Below are positions 1-11,725 of a DNA stretch of 64,000 nt, piece by piece. Where the stretch lies: contig JABMCL010001012.1 in assembly GCA_018857735.1 (NCBI GenBank), forward strand, positions 180,001-244,000. Direction: 5' to 3'. A model generated the notes under the pieces. That model saw only the letters and a program-made list of their open reading frames with translations, made no database searches and was not told where the DNA came from. How positions within the stretch are numbered: position 1 is the first letter of the stretch; each line of letters starts with the position of its first letter. This DNA is from Alviniconcha marisindica (lineage: Eukaryota > Mollusca > Gastropoda > Provannidae). Both the position numbers and the translations under genes were made by a program.

Positions 1-1535
1 CCGTGTGGCATTAAGCATATCTACACACACTGGCCGTGTGGCATTAAGCATATCTACACACACTGGCCGTGTGGCATTAAGCATATCTACACACACTGGC
101 CGTGTGGCATTAAGCATATCTACACACACTGGCCGTGGGCATTAAGCATATCTACACACACTGGCCGTGGGGCATTAAGCATATCTACACACACTGGCCG
201 TGGGGCATTAAGCATATCTACACACACTGGCCGTGGGGCATTAAGCATATCTACACACACTGGCCGTGTGGCATTAAGCATATCTACACACACTGGCCGT
301 GTGGCATTTAAGCATCATCTACACACACTGGCCGTGTGGCATTAAGCATATCTACACACACTGGCCGTGTGGCATTAAGCATATCCACACAATCTGGCCG
401 TATGGCAATAAGCATATCCACACACACTGGCCGTGGGGCATTAAGCATATCTACACACACTGGCCGTGTGGCATTAAGCATATCCACACAATCTGGCCGT
501 ATGGCAATAAGCATATCCACACACACTGGCCGTGGGGCATTAAACATATCTACACACTGGCCGTGTGGCATTAAGCATATCCACACAATCTGGCCGTATG
601 GCAATAAGCATATCTACACACACTGGCCGTGTGGCATTAAGCATATCTACACACACTGGCCGTGTGGCATTAAGCATATCCACACAATCTGGCCGTATGG
701 CAATAAGCATATCTACACACACTGGCCGTGTGGCATTAAGCATATCTACACGCACTGGCCGTGTGGCATTAAGCATATCTACACACACTGGCCGTGTGGC
801 ATTAAGCATATCTACACACACTGGCCGTGGATTAAGCATATTCACAATCTGGCCGTGGCATTAAGCATATCTACACAATCTGGCCGTGTGGCATTAAGCA
901 TATCTACACACACTGGCCGTGTGGCATTAAGCATATCTACAAACACTGGCCGTGGGGCATTAAGCATATCTACACAATCTGGCCGTGTGGCATTAAGCAT
1001 ATCTACACACACTGGCCGTGTGGCATTAAGCATATCTACACACACTGGCCGTGGGCATTAAGCATATCTACACAATCTGGCCGTGTGGCATTAAGCATAT
1101 CTACACAATCTGGCCGTGTGGCATTAAGCATATCTACACACACTGGCCGTGTGGCATTAAGCATATCTACACACACTGGCCGTGGGGCATTAAGCATATC
1201 TACACACACTGGCCGTGTGGCATTAAGCATATCTACACACACTGGCCGTGTGGCATTAAGCATATCTACACAACTGGCCGTGTGGCATTAAGCATATCTA
1301 CACACACTGGCCGTGGGGCATTAAGCATATCTACACACACTGGCCGTGTGGCATTAAGCATATCTACACACACTGGCCGTGTGGCATTAAGCATATCTAC
1401 ACACACTGGCCGTGTGGCATTAAGCATATCTACACACACTGGCCGTGTGGCATTAAGCATATCTACACACACTGGCCGTGGGCCCGGGCATTAAGCATAC
1501 AGTGGACGTTGGGGATTAAGCATATCCGTACACAC
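1..1535. repeat. 33-bp minisatellite, continues off the left edge
   Basis: About 46 copies of a 33-bp unit with core GGCATTAAGCATATCTACAC and CTGGCCGTGT. Variants include GTGGGGC, ATCTGGCCGTATGGCAATAA and short deletions. Because 33 is a multiple of three, frames stay open over hundreds of bases ([11 protein letters not shown] repeats), but this is not a credible protein. The array ends at 1535 in a (GT)n tract. Confidence 0.95.
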
Positions 1536-1541
1536 TGGCCG

Positions 1542-1713
<172 letters not shown>

Positions 1714-2012
1714 ATTCCGCATTTGAGAAACGCTGTTATTTCTTTTTTCCAGGCAAAGGAAAATATTTTGATTTAATCAGTTCTATTTATGAGCTTTGTT
1801 GATGATCCAAACACATTAAAGGTTAAAATAACAGTACTTATTTTTACGAAACAAACAAATCATGCTGTTTTGTCAAAATAAAAAACGTTCTTTTTAATCA
1901 TTTATGTGTTCAGGTCTTGTTTTAGAACGCTAGCATTCTTCTTCTGTATTTTCGTGTTGATAATCGCATAGACATGACGTCAAAACCCCAACATTAACGA
2001 ACTAATCCCTGC

Positions 2013-2014
<2 letters not shown>
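1714..2014. other. No gene seen
   Basis: AT-rich unique sequence, upstream intron of the cyclase gene. The unique stretch 2162-2640 is likewise empty. Confidence 0.6.
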
Positions 2015-2065
<51 letters not shown>

Positions 2066-2112
2066 CAGAGAGAGATAAGATAAGATAAGATAATACTTTA
2101 TTACACAGGGAT

Positions 2113-2161
<49 letters not shown>
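2015..2161. repeat. (GA)n, (GACA)n, (GATAA)n compound microsatellite
   Basis: Two GA runs flank a GAGACA stretch and GATAAGATAAGATAATACTT, then TTTATTACACAGGGATAAA. Confidence 0.95.
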
Positions 2162-2163
<2 letters not shown>

Positions 2164-2640
2164 CGCATTATACCGCTTTACAGGAATGCAGACAAACGAG
2201 GTGTGTGGTATTGTCGACATGTACGCTGTGTGTTACAACACGCACGTCAGTAAAGATGGGCCTGTGTGTGATTTCTGTGTATGGAAGACAACCTCAACTT
2301 ATTGACTTGGCTCAAAGGACGTTGACCTCAACTCTTCGTTCTTAGATTGGGCAGTGACGGATTGATGGCCAATCCTATACAGGCAAGGCATTAAACGCGC
2401 CGTAACTGGGTTGAACGTGTTGGCATGGTCTTTTCGGGGCCCTCTGTGTTTCTTTCATTGACCTTAAAGCACGAGACTTCAGCAAACATTATTGACACGA
2501 GCAACTTTTCACCGATACTTTTGTCACAGGAATTTTGATGTAAACGAAAACACTTCTTGTTATTGTACAACGAATTGCCTCCTTCGCTGGTTTATGACTG
2601 GCATGAAGATAATTTTTGGTTGGTTTTTGTTTTGTTTTTC

Positions 2641-2935
2641 ACTGGGAAATAACGGGTTTGTATAAACTTTAAGTGAAACATGGTAAATAACTGGTTTGTG
2701 TAAATTTTCAGTGGAACATGGGAAATAACTAACTGGTTTGTGTAAACTTTCAGTGAAACATGGGGAATAACTGGTTTGTGTAAACTTTCAGTGAAACATG
2801 GGGAATAAATGGTTTGCGGAAACTTTCAGTGAAACACTACATGCATGGCCGGCGGGAGGGACTTTGAGTTACAGTGAAATGAAATAACTTGGACTTTGAG
2901 TTACAGTCAAATGAAATAACTTGGACTTTGCGCTT
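2641..2935. repeat. Two short minisatellites (37- and 35-bp units)
   Basis: About five copies of a unit with core TTTCAGTGAAACATGGGGAA occupy 2641-2840. Two copies of a unit with core GACTTTGAGTTACAGT follow at 2862-2930. Confidence 0.85.
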
Positions 2936-3280
2936 GCTCATTCGCCTGCATGAACACGCACAAAATGGCATTGCACAGAAACTGTTTACGCAGTATCTTA
3001 ATCGTCTGATGCGAGGTCATAGAGCTCTTGCTTTCCTCGATTTCAAATGGATTTCCATTTCTGTCTCACCCCCGCTTGGCTAAACTGATGGAATTAGTGT
3101 AGAGTTGATTATTAAATTTGCTCGTGTGGTTAAATGAGATCAAAGCACTAGCATGTTATAGCTTAATCGGAACCCCCCCCCCCCCCCTCCTTCTTTCTGC
3201 GGGTGGTGGGGGTCAGTTAAGACACACCGTGATTCGCTGTCAGCGAGAAAGTAGCAAAACGGTAGTAGTTACGAAAGAGA

Positions 3281-3960
3281 GACCATGTAACTTGCCATCA
3301 CCCTATTGATACCATGTAACCTGCCATCACCCTATTGATACCATGTAACCTGCCATCACCCTATTGATACGATGTAACCAACCGTCACTATAATGATACT
3401 ATGTAACCTGCCATCACCCAGTGCTATGAACCATCACATTACTGATGCCACGTAACCAGCTATCACCCTAATGATGTCACATAACCAACGATCACCCTAA
3501 TGCCACCATATAACCAGCCATCACCCTACTGGTGTCACGTGACCAACCCTGACCCTAATCATACCATGTAACCAACCCTGGCCTTAATTATACCATGTAT
3601 CCAACCCTGACCCTAATCATACCACGTAACCAACCTTGACCCTAATCACACCATGTAACCAAATCTGACCCCAAGCGATACTGTGTAACCAAATCTGACC
3701 ATAATCATACCACGTAACCAACTCTGACCCTAATCATACCACGTAACAAAATCTGACCCTAACCACAGCATATAACCAACTCTGACTCTAATCACATCAT
3801 GCAACCAACTCTGACCCTAATCACACCACGTAACCATCTCTCATCCTAATCATATCATGTAACCGTCTCTGAGCCCAATCATACCCTGTAACCAAATCTG
3901 ACCTCAATCATACCATGTAACCAACTGTGACCCTAACCATACCGTGTAACCTGCCCTCAC
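3281..3960. repeat. 27-29-bp degenerate minisatellite upstream of exon A
   Basis: About 24 diverged copies with core CCATGTAACCAACCCTGACC followed by CTAATCATA. The array ends about 55 bp before the acceptor of exon A. Confidence 0.9.
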
Positions 3961-4015
3961 CCCGGTGATGCGATGTCAGCAGCCATGATGTGCAGCGGCG
4001 CTGTGTGACGTGCAG

Positions 4016-4755
4016 GTTGGGACACGGAGGTGTTTCTGCGCAAGCTGGGCCAGGAGTACTTCAAGCTGTGCCTGGGCGAGTACGGCAAGGCCCTGCGGGT
4101 TCTGGGCAGCAACCTCATGGAGTTCTTCTCCAACCTGGACGGGCTGCACGAGCAGATCAAGTCCTCCAACCGCTTCAAGGGGCAGGCCCCGCCCTCCTTC
4201 CGCTGTGAAATGGACAAATCGGCGGAGAAGTCGGGCAGCCTGAGCCTGCACTACTACTCTTTCCGCAGGCGGATCCTCTCCTTCGTGGCGGGCACGGTGG
4301 AGGCTGTGGCGGACATGCTGTTCAACTTGTCCGTGCAGCTGCGCGTTTCTCCCAACCGCGACCAGACGTCCCCGCACCACATGTTCTTCGTGACCACCAC
4401 CACCAACAACAACAACCAGCAGTGCAAGCTGTGCGACGACCGCGGCTCCAATTCCACAGACCCCGCTCAGTCCAAACTGTCCGTCAGGACCTTCTGCGCC
4501 TCCTTCCCGTTCCACGTCATCTTCGACCGGAACATGCAGGTGATGCAGCTGGGCTCTGCTCTGCTGAAGATGGTCAATCCGGAGCGGGTGGCGGCGGAGG
4601 GCGGTGTGCAGCTCAGGTCGTTGTTTGACGTCGTCAGGCCCTCCGTCAAGATGAGCTTCTCCGCCTTCCTGTCCAGACTGAACTCCAGCTTCATCCTCAA
4701 GACCAAGCCTATGGCCTCTTTGGACAGCCGGGTCAGCAACGGCCGACTGGGGCAG
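4016..4755 (+). CDS. GUCY1A: sGC alpha, exon 'A': end of H-NOX and start of H-NOXA/PAS domain
   Basis: The exon starts after the acceptor GTGACGTGCAG with two bases completing a split codon, then reads WDTEVFLRKLGQEYFK. It ends in phase 0 at GRLGQ before the donor GTCAGT. Residues 1-112 match the H-NOX C-terminus and linker (EFFSNLDGLHEQIK, PPSFRCEM, LHYYSFRR). Residues 158-246 match the H-NOXA/PAS region (FCASFPFHVIFDRNMQ, LFDVVRPSVKMSF). Between them is a low-complexity run TTTTNNNNQQ (126-135). Codons favour G/C in third position, unlike the AT-rich flanks. An open frame continues past the donor for 16 codons to a stop at 4804, and a consensus-like GTAAGT donor lies at 4803, so alternative splicing or intron retention here is possible. 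The GTG at 4030 is internal, not a start codon. The exact 5' boundary is less certain than the 3' one. Confidence 0.92.
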
Positions 4756-5136
4756 GTCAGTGAACTGGCTCACGTGCACAGTGTGCGCGACGCTTTCTAC
4801 CTGTAAGTTTCAATGTGTTTTTAATGCAGTGTTTTTCTCTTTTTTTCCTCCCCCCCCCCCCCCCCCCCCTTTTCTTCTGCTTCTTTTTTCCACTGATGTT
4901 TGATCTTCTTAGGTTCTATTTGCGTTGGTTTGCTCTTCACGAATGAAGAGCACAGAAACGTTGGCTCATGACGTCATACGCTTCGCCACACTAGCCGGCC
5001 GTGTTCATGACGTCACAGAAACACAGGAAAGTAGAAGCGCGTACGGTCATCCTTTCTCGACTTTCAGATGTCGATGTTTAACAACAGGTCCGTAATTTTG
5101 CTTGAGTTTTTGTCAAAAGAGCCCATGAAGCATCTT

Positions 5137-5169
5137 GCGTGTGTGTGTGCGTGCGTGTGTGTGTGGTGT

Positions 5170-5216
<47 letters not shown>
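5137..5216. repeat. (GT)n microsatellite
   Basis: Nearly pure GT run in the intron after exon A. Confidence 0.95.
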
Positions 5217-5218
<2 letters not shown>

Positions 5219-5345
5219 ATTTTATTTTTTATTATTCTGGGTTTGACATTTCCCCCTTTTTTTTTCTTTCAGTTGTGCCTGATGAGATTTCGCGCTCTTG
5301 TTGTTTATTGATGTGACTAAGCCGGATTTTTTTGTTTTTTGTTTT

Positions 5346-5350
<5 letters not shown>

Positions 5351-5438
<88 letters not shown>
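5351..5438. repeat. (TC)44 microsatellite
   Basis: Pure TC run of 88 bases. Confidence 0.97.
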
Positions 5439-5441
<3 letters not shown>

Positions 5442-5639
5442 CCGTAGAGGCAGAGATAACTTTTTTTATAGTGAAAATTTCTCTTTTAACTTGTTCAGCC
5501 ACCTAGTCTTTCGCTGGTTGATCCTTGGCAGTGTTTTGTAGTTGGTTGATTGGTTTATTTTGCTGCTGTTGCTTTTTTAGTTGCTGGTAATAATGCTGTT
5601 GTATCCTTCCGTGGCCTCCTCCGTACCCCTCCCCCTGCC

Positions 5640-5873
5640 CTCCTAACCTACATGGCTGACCTGGCGTTTAATACAGGCTGCTAACACCCCCCCCCCCCCC
5701 CCGACCTACATGGCTGACCTAGAGATTAATACAGGCTGCTAAAGACCCTCTCCTAACCTACATGGCTGATCTGGCGTTTAATACAGGCTGCTAAAGACCC
5801 TCCCCCCCCCCCCACACACACACCTGCATGGCTGACCTGGAGATTAATGCAGGCTGCTAAAGACCCCCCCCCT

Positions 5874-5914
<41 letters not shown>

Positions 5915-5992
5915 ACACACACCCACACACACACACACCTGCATGGCTGACCTGGAGATTAATACAGGCTGCTAAAGACCCCCCCCCCACCT

Positions 5993-6026
<34 letters not shown>

Positions 6027-6590
6027 GCACGGCGGACCTGGAGATTAATGCAGGCTGCTAAAGACCCCCCCTCCACCCACACACACACACACACCTGCAT
6101 GGCGACCTGGAGATTAATACAGGCTGCTACACCCCCCCCCCCCCACCCACCACACACACACACACACACACCTGCATGGCGGACCTGGAGATTAATACAG
6201 GCTGCTACACCCCCCCCCCACACCCACACCCACACACACCTGCAGGGCGACCTGGAGATTAATACAGGCTGCTACACCCCCCCCCCACACCCACCCCACA
6301 CCCACACACACCTGCATGGCGGACCTGGAGATTAATACAGGCTGCTAAAGACCAAGACCCCCCCCCCCCCACACACACACACACACATGCATGGCGGACC
6401 TGGAGATTAATACAGGCTGCTAACCCCCACCCCACCCCCCTCCCACACACACACACACCTGCATGGCGCGGCCTGGAGATTAATACAGGCTGCTAAAGAC
6501 CCCCCCCCCCTCCACACACACACACACCTGCATGGCGGACCTGGAGATTAATACAGGCTGCTAAAGACCCCCCCCCCCCCCCCCTACCGC
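5640..6590. repeat. Composite minisatellite with embedded C-tracts and (CA)n
   Basis: About 12 copies of a 60-95-bp unit made of three parts: a conserved core (CATGGCTGACCTGGAGATTA then ATACAGGCTGCTAAAGAC), a poly-C tract and a CA run of varying length. Length changes lie in the C and CA parts. Confidence 0.93.
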
Positions 6591-6967
6591 ACACGTTCAA
6601 ACTTCCAGAGTGCAAACAGAATGTGCGGGCTGGACAACATTTCGCGGCAAGCATTGCAAGATGCGATTTGCGACACATGTCGGAGATGATCGCGCGCTGT
6701 ATTTGTTTCTTGCCAGGGCGACAAAACTTCGGTCGCCATTTTTGCACCGCATGTACCGGGACATGCGCGTCTTCTGCTGTGAGGTTGTTTCCGTGCTGTT
6801 TCTATTTTCGGCGCATGGAAGTCAATAGGCGAGGTCTTCGAATCGGTCTCGAGTCTGTCTGCATGTGCGGAGATGGTAATTGTCAAGCATGACAAATGTG
6901 TCCGAACCGTTGCAGCTTGAAAATGGTGCGCCGTTCGCTGACCTCTTCTTCTCTGCTCCCTTCACCT

Positions 6968-7110
6968 CCCCCCCCCCCCCCCCCCCCGCTTCCACCTCCC
7001 GTCTCCTTCTTCTTCCTTCACCCCTCTGTCTCCTTCTTCTTCTTCCTTCACCCCTCTGTCTCCTTCTTCTTCTTCCTTCACCCCTCTGTCTCCTTCTTCT
7101 TCTTCTTCTT
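6968..7110. repeat. C-tract and 30-bp pyrimidine minisatellite
   Basis: A poly-C tract is followed by about four copies of a unit with core CTTCACCCCTCTGTCTCC and TTCTTCTTC. Confidence 0.9.
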
Positions 7111-7261
7111 GCTGCTTGGCTACGATTAATTCTATCCTATAGAGGTTCAGTGGTGAACACGATTTGGGTAAATGCTCCGACAACATTATATGGACTCCGG
7201 GGCCGCTTTGGTCCAGACCGGAAATCGAATAAAGAAGTCTGCCAAGGTTTTGTCTGAAGGT

Positions 7262-8245
7262 GGCGACCGCTGCCGTCTGTTGTCTGTCTGTATTTGTGGG
7301 TGTACATGATTTTGGTCTGTCTGTGTGGGCGTACGTGACTTTTGTCTGTCTGTATGTGTGGGCGTACGTGACTTTTGTCTGTCTGTATGTGTGGGCGTTC
7401 GTGACTTTTGTCTGTCTGTATGTGTGGGCATACGTGACTTTTGTCTGTCTGTGCGTGTGGGCGTACGTGACTTTTGTCTGTCTTTTTTTGTGTGGACGTA
7501 CGTGACGTTTGTCTGTCTGTATGTGTGGGTGTACGTGACTTGTATCTGTCGGTATGTGTGGGTGTATGAGACTTTCGTCTGTAAAATATATGGGTGTACG
7601 TGACTTTTGTCTGTCTGTATATGTGGGTGTACGTGACTTTTGTTTGTCTGTATGTGTGGGTGTACGTGACTTTGTATGTGTGGGTGTACGCGACTTTTGT
7701 CTGTCTATATGTGTGGATGTACGTGACCTTTGTCTGTATGTGTGGTTGTACGTGACTTGTTTTCTGTCTGTATGTGTGGGTGTACGTGATTTTTGTCTGT
7801 CTGTATGTGTGGTTGTACGTGACCTTTGTCTGTCTGTATGTGTGGGTGTACATGACTTTTGTCTGTCTGTATGTGTGGTTGTACGTGACTTTTGTCTCTC
7901 TGTATCTATGGGTGTACGTGATTTTTGTCTGTCTGTGTGTGTGGTTGTACGTGACCTTTGTCTGTATGTGTGGGTGTACATGACTTTTGTCTGTCTGTAT
8001 GTATGGGTGTACGTGACTTTTGTCTGTCTGTATATGTGTGTACTTGACTTTTGTCTGTATATGTGGATGTACGTGACTTTTGTCTGTCTGTATGTGTGGG
8101 TGTACGTGACTTTTGCCTCTCTGTATGTGTGGGTGTACGTGACTTTTGTCTGTCTGTATCTGTGGGTGTACGTGATTTTTGTTTGTCTGTATGTGTGGGT
8201 GTACGTGACTTTTGTCTGTATATGTGGGTGTATGTGACTGCCGGC
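7262..8245. repeat. 33-bp minisatellite
   Basis: About 30 copies with core GTGTGGGTGTACGTGACTTT then TGTCTGTCTGTAT. The unit is a multiple of three, so long open frames occur on both strands (VCVGVRDFCLS; THTDRQKSRTP). These follow from the repeat and are not genes. Confidence 0.95.
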
Positions 8246-8354
8246 ATCCCTTGATTGTAGAGGGTGCTTGTGGCGTTCTCTCCAAAAGACACTTACAGCC
8301 CGGGTTCCAGTGGAGCCGTCTGCCTCCCACTGAATTATGCCAGTGTTCCAGGCC

Positions 8355-8665
8355 GGTGAGAGGACAGGAAAGGACAGGACAGGTGTAACGTTGGTGGGCA
8401 GACAGGACAGGTGTAACGTTGGTGGGCAGACAGGACAGGTGTAACGTTGGTGGGCAGACAGGACAGGTGTAACGTTGGTGGGCAGACAGGACAGGTGTAA
8501 CGTTGGTGGGCAGACAGGACAGGTGTAACGTTGGTGGGCAGACAGGACAGGTGTAACGTTGGTGGGCAGACAGGACAGGTGTAACGTTGGTGGGCAGACA
8601 GGACAGGTGTAACGTTGGTGGGCAGACAGGACAGGTGTAACGTTGGTGGGCAGACAGGACAGGTG
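8355..8665. repeat. 28-bp near-perfect minisatellite
   Basis: Eleven almost identical copies with core GGACAGGTGTAACGTTGGTG then GGCAGACA. The very low divergence suggests recent expansion. Confidence 0.96.
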
Positions 8666-9067
8666 AAACTGGTATGCCGTTGCTTGTACTCCTCACTGTC
8701 GCCTGCCTGATGCGGAGGGAGTGTGCAGGTTCAAGTGTTAGTGTAAACTGCGTGCGGCAGAGCGCCGTGCGTCCCCAAGCGCCTCCACCCCACTTACCCC
8801 CTTCAGCAATCGATCAGGCCATGCCTCGTGACTATACTCTTGCTTCAACCCCCCCCCCCACCCCCCCTCCAGTTGTTTATTGGAGTGTGTTGGGGGTTTG
8901 TGAGAAGGTTTGGAAGTTTTCGTGATTGGAGAATTTTCCAGTTTGTCGAAGGTGCAGGTTGTTTAACGAACGGAGCGGGGATACAAAGAAAAACTGTCAC
9001 ATCACAGAACCTTTCACTGGATGGTACGGTACACCTAACTTGAGGTACCTGCAGGCTATTTTGAGCA

Positions 9068-9068
<1 letters not shown>

Positions 9069-9139
<71 letters not shown>
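9069..9139. repeat. (CA)n microsatellite
   Basis: Pure CA run. Confidence 0.97.
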
Positions 9140-9145
<6 letters not shown>

Positions 9146-9734
9146 AGGCACGGGTTCATGCACGCACGCACACGTGCATAGTAAAGCAACAACGAAAAGC
9201 ACCACCAAAATTAAACTACATGCGCTCCTTCGCCTGCTTCAGAATTCTATGATAATGAGAGACGAGCAAACACGGCTCAAGGCTCCCAAGCGTTAAGACA
9301 ATGCTCGCTATATTCTGTAAATTTCCAGTAAATGTGGAGCTGTAGAGGGGCGAACGGTCAAGTGCTACGAAAATGTTGGCTCTGCATTCGATGAGTGCAG
9401 TGACATTTGCAGAGTTTCGAACGTGGATGGGTTCTCGATTGTCACTTTCGCTTTGGATTTTAATTAACGAGCTCATGTTTTACACGGTTTCCACATTTAT
9501 ATATCTATGTTTTACAGTCAGGTACCAGCTTCTGCTTCCTCGGGTCTTCGTTGTACTTGCGTTGCGTACTTGGAGCGCTAGTTAACTCCCCTGTGGGTTG
9601 TTCCTTCGTGTAAATTCAGGCTGCTAACAGTAAGTAGCCTTGTGACATTGTCCCAACATGACTTACAGTCGGGTACCAAACTGTACGTCTGTTAATGCAT
9701 ACGTAGACTGCTGTACAGGAGACGGTTTCACGCT

Positions 9735-10135
9735 GAGCTCTAAGCTCTGTCTCGTCCTCACAGGCCTTTCATGTGAACAGCGCTGAGCTCTAAGCCCTGT
9801 CTGTGTCTTCCCCACAAGCCTTTCATGTGAACAGCGTTGAGCTCTAAGCCCTGTCTCTTCCCCACAAGCCTTTCATGTGAACAGCGTTGAGCTCTAAGCC
9901 CTGTCTCTTCCCCACAAGCCTTTCATCTGAACAGCGTTGAGCTCTAAGCTCTGTCTCTTCCCCACAAGCCTTTCATGTGAACAGCGCTGAGCTCTAAGCC
10001 CTGTCTCTTCCCCACAAGCCTTTCATGTGAACAGCGTTGAGCTCTAAGCCCTGTCTCTTCCCCACAAGCCTTTCACGTGAACAGCGTTGAGCTCTAAGCC
10101 CTGTCTCTTCCCCACAAGCCTTTCATCTGAACACG
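9735..10135. repeat. 50-bp minisatellite
   Basis: About eight copies with core CCTTTCATGTGAACAGCGTT and GAGCTCTAAGCCCTGTCTC. The rest of 9140-10600 holds no gene that I can see. Confidence 0.95.
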
Positions 10136-10597
10136 GCGCTGTACGGTGCTGACTGAGCAATGGACGGTGATTTGTGTCTGATTCCAGCATTCAGGTGAAT
10201 GTGATTTGCTTCATTTAGCTGCCGGTGACACCTCTATACATCAGTGGACGTGCGTCGCTACTCACTCTGCAGGTTGTGTTCGGAATCCACCAATCATTCA
10301 CTCTGCTGCTAGGCTTCAGTCTGTCAACCAATCGGTCAGCTTAAATGGTGTTTGCATGGCGCAAGTCCATACAAGTTCTAAAAGCAATACTGTAAAATTC
10401 AATGCAATTTAAAACTAACACAGAAACACACTCTTACATGTCCCACCGGTCACCAAGTAGTGATGAAGAACAAGTAATATACTGGTTTAGATACGTGTTT
10501 TACGGACAAATGATTGACTGAATCGCAGTTACACTCGTTGGCTACGACAGAACTTACACAACTCGTATTTCGTATTTCGCGGTAATCCACTCAGACC

Positions 10598-10599
<2 letters not shown>

Positions 10600-10671
<72 letters not shown>
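10600..10671. repeat. (GT)n microsatellite at the 5' truncation point of a LINE
   Basis: Pure GT run abutting the LINE fragment that starts at 10672. Confidence 0.97.
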
Positions 10672-10673
<2 letters not shown>

Positions 10674-11560
10674 CCACTCTGTAAACCATCAGCTTTTCGC
10701 AGATGACACACAGCTCCAGAAATCCGCTCCTCTCAGTGAAGTGACCAACCTCACCAAGGAACTCAGTGCATGCACAGACGACATAAAAACATGGATGACT
10801 GAAAATCAGCTCAAACTGAACGACGACAAAACAGAAGCTCTTCTCTTTCCCTTTTCGTCTTCCTTGAAACCTTCTACCGTTTGCCTCCCTGACTCGATTA
10901 CTCTTGGCTCTCACAACATCCCCTTCTCTGATTCTGCCAGGAACCTTGGATTCATTTTTGACTCAAAACTGTCCATGAAGAAGCACGTCATAAAAATCTG
11001 CCAAACTGCTTATTTCGAGCTTAAACGCATTAGTTCAATCCGCAGGTTTCTCACTGAAGACGCAACCAAGACTCTTGTCACTTCCTATATTCTTTCACGG
11101 CTTGACTACTGCAACTGTCTCCTCATGGGTACACCTAATTCTGTCATCCAACCTCTCCAGAAAATTCAGAACTTTGCTGCAAGACTTGTTCTCTTGGCAC
11201 CCCGTCACCACCACTCAACAACTCTCCTGGAAAAAACTGCACTGGCTTCCCATTTCAGAACGTATTAAGTATAAATTCGATTGTATGTGTTTCAGTGCTA
11301 TAAATGGTTCTGGTCCTGCTTACCTCTCTGAACTGCTGCATGTCTACACTCCATCTCGTACATTACGCTCTTCTTCTGACACCCGCATGCTGGAAATCCA
11401 ACAATACAAACGCAAGACTCATGGCTTCCGCGCCTTCTTTTGCTTTGGACCCCACATTTGGAATTCACTCCCACAAGACCTTCGACACTACTCAACCCTG
11501 TCATCTTTTAAAGTCAAACTGAAAACCTTCCTCTTCTCACAGTATTTCCATCCTAACTAA
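10672..11560 (+). pseudogene. CR1/L2-like LINE reverse transcriptase, 3' part, 5'-truncated and frameshifted
   Basis: The sequence encodes the end of a non-LTR retrotransposon reverse transcriptase. It starts just before the catalytic FADD box (10696-10707, HQLFADDTQLQ), then WMTENQLKLNDDKTEALLF, SARNLGFIFDSKLSMKKH, LDYCNCLLMGTP and IQNFAARLV. The frame breaks at a run of six A (11231-11236), consistent with one extra base. The next frame continues KKLHWLPISERIKYKF, APSFALDPTFGIHS-region counterparts and FKVKLKTFLFSQYF to a stop at 11558-11560. The RT palm N-terminal half and the endonuclease are absent, so the copy is dead. It lies in the 10.5-kb cyclase intron, flanked by (GT)n at both ends. 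The clade is inferred from the FADDTQLY / LDYCNSLL / LHWLP pattern. Confidence 0.9.
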
Positions 11561-11589
11561 TATCAGTACCCAGTTCCTGCTACAGTCAT

Positions 11590-11613
11590 TGTGTGTGTGT
11601 GTGTGTGTGTGTG

Positions 11614-11651
<38 letters not shown>

Positions 11652-11658
11652 CTGTGTG

Positions 11659-11724
<66 letters not shown>
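11590..11724. repeat. (GT)n microsatellite following a LINE 3' end
   Basis: GT run with a short TATATATA interruption, 30 bp after the LINE stop codon. Confidence 0.96.

Positions 11725-11725
<1 letters not shown>

Noticed and set aside
336..1061. Long open frames in the 33-bp array ([11 protein letters not shown] repeats, up to 241 codons)
   Set aside because: Unit length is a multiple of three and lacks stops in several frames on both strands; no non-repeat coding sequence is attached.
2889..3083. Small frame upstream of exon A as an earlier cyclase exon
   Set aside because: Its translation shows no H-NOX features, and no suitable splice sites in the needed phase were found; the H-NOX N-terminus appears to lie outside the window.
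4030..4032. GTG at 4030 as a possible start codon
   Set aside because: The frame is open further upstream to a splice acceptor at 4015, and homology to the H-NOX domain continues across this codon, so it is internal.
3976..4779. 267-codon antisense frame over exon A
   Set aside because: It is the complement of a GC-rich coding exon whose plus frame matches a known family with consistent splice sites.
8355..8665. CRISPR-like regular array
   Set aside because: Units are directly adjacent with no unique spacers, and the surroundings are eukaryotic; it is a minisatellite. The same holds for the other arrays.
7137..8696. 519-codon minus-strand frame spanning two minisatellites
   Set aside because: It is a readout of the 33-bp and 28-bp arrays (THTDRQKSRTP-like), with an equally open plus strand.
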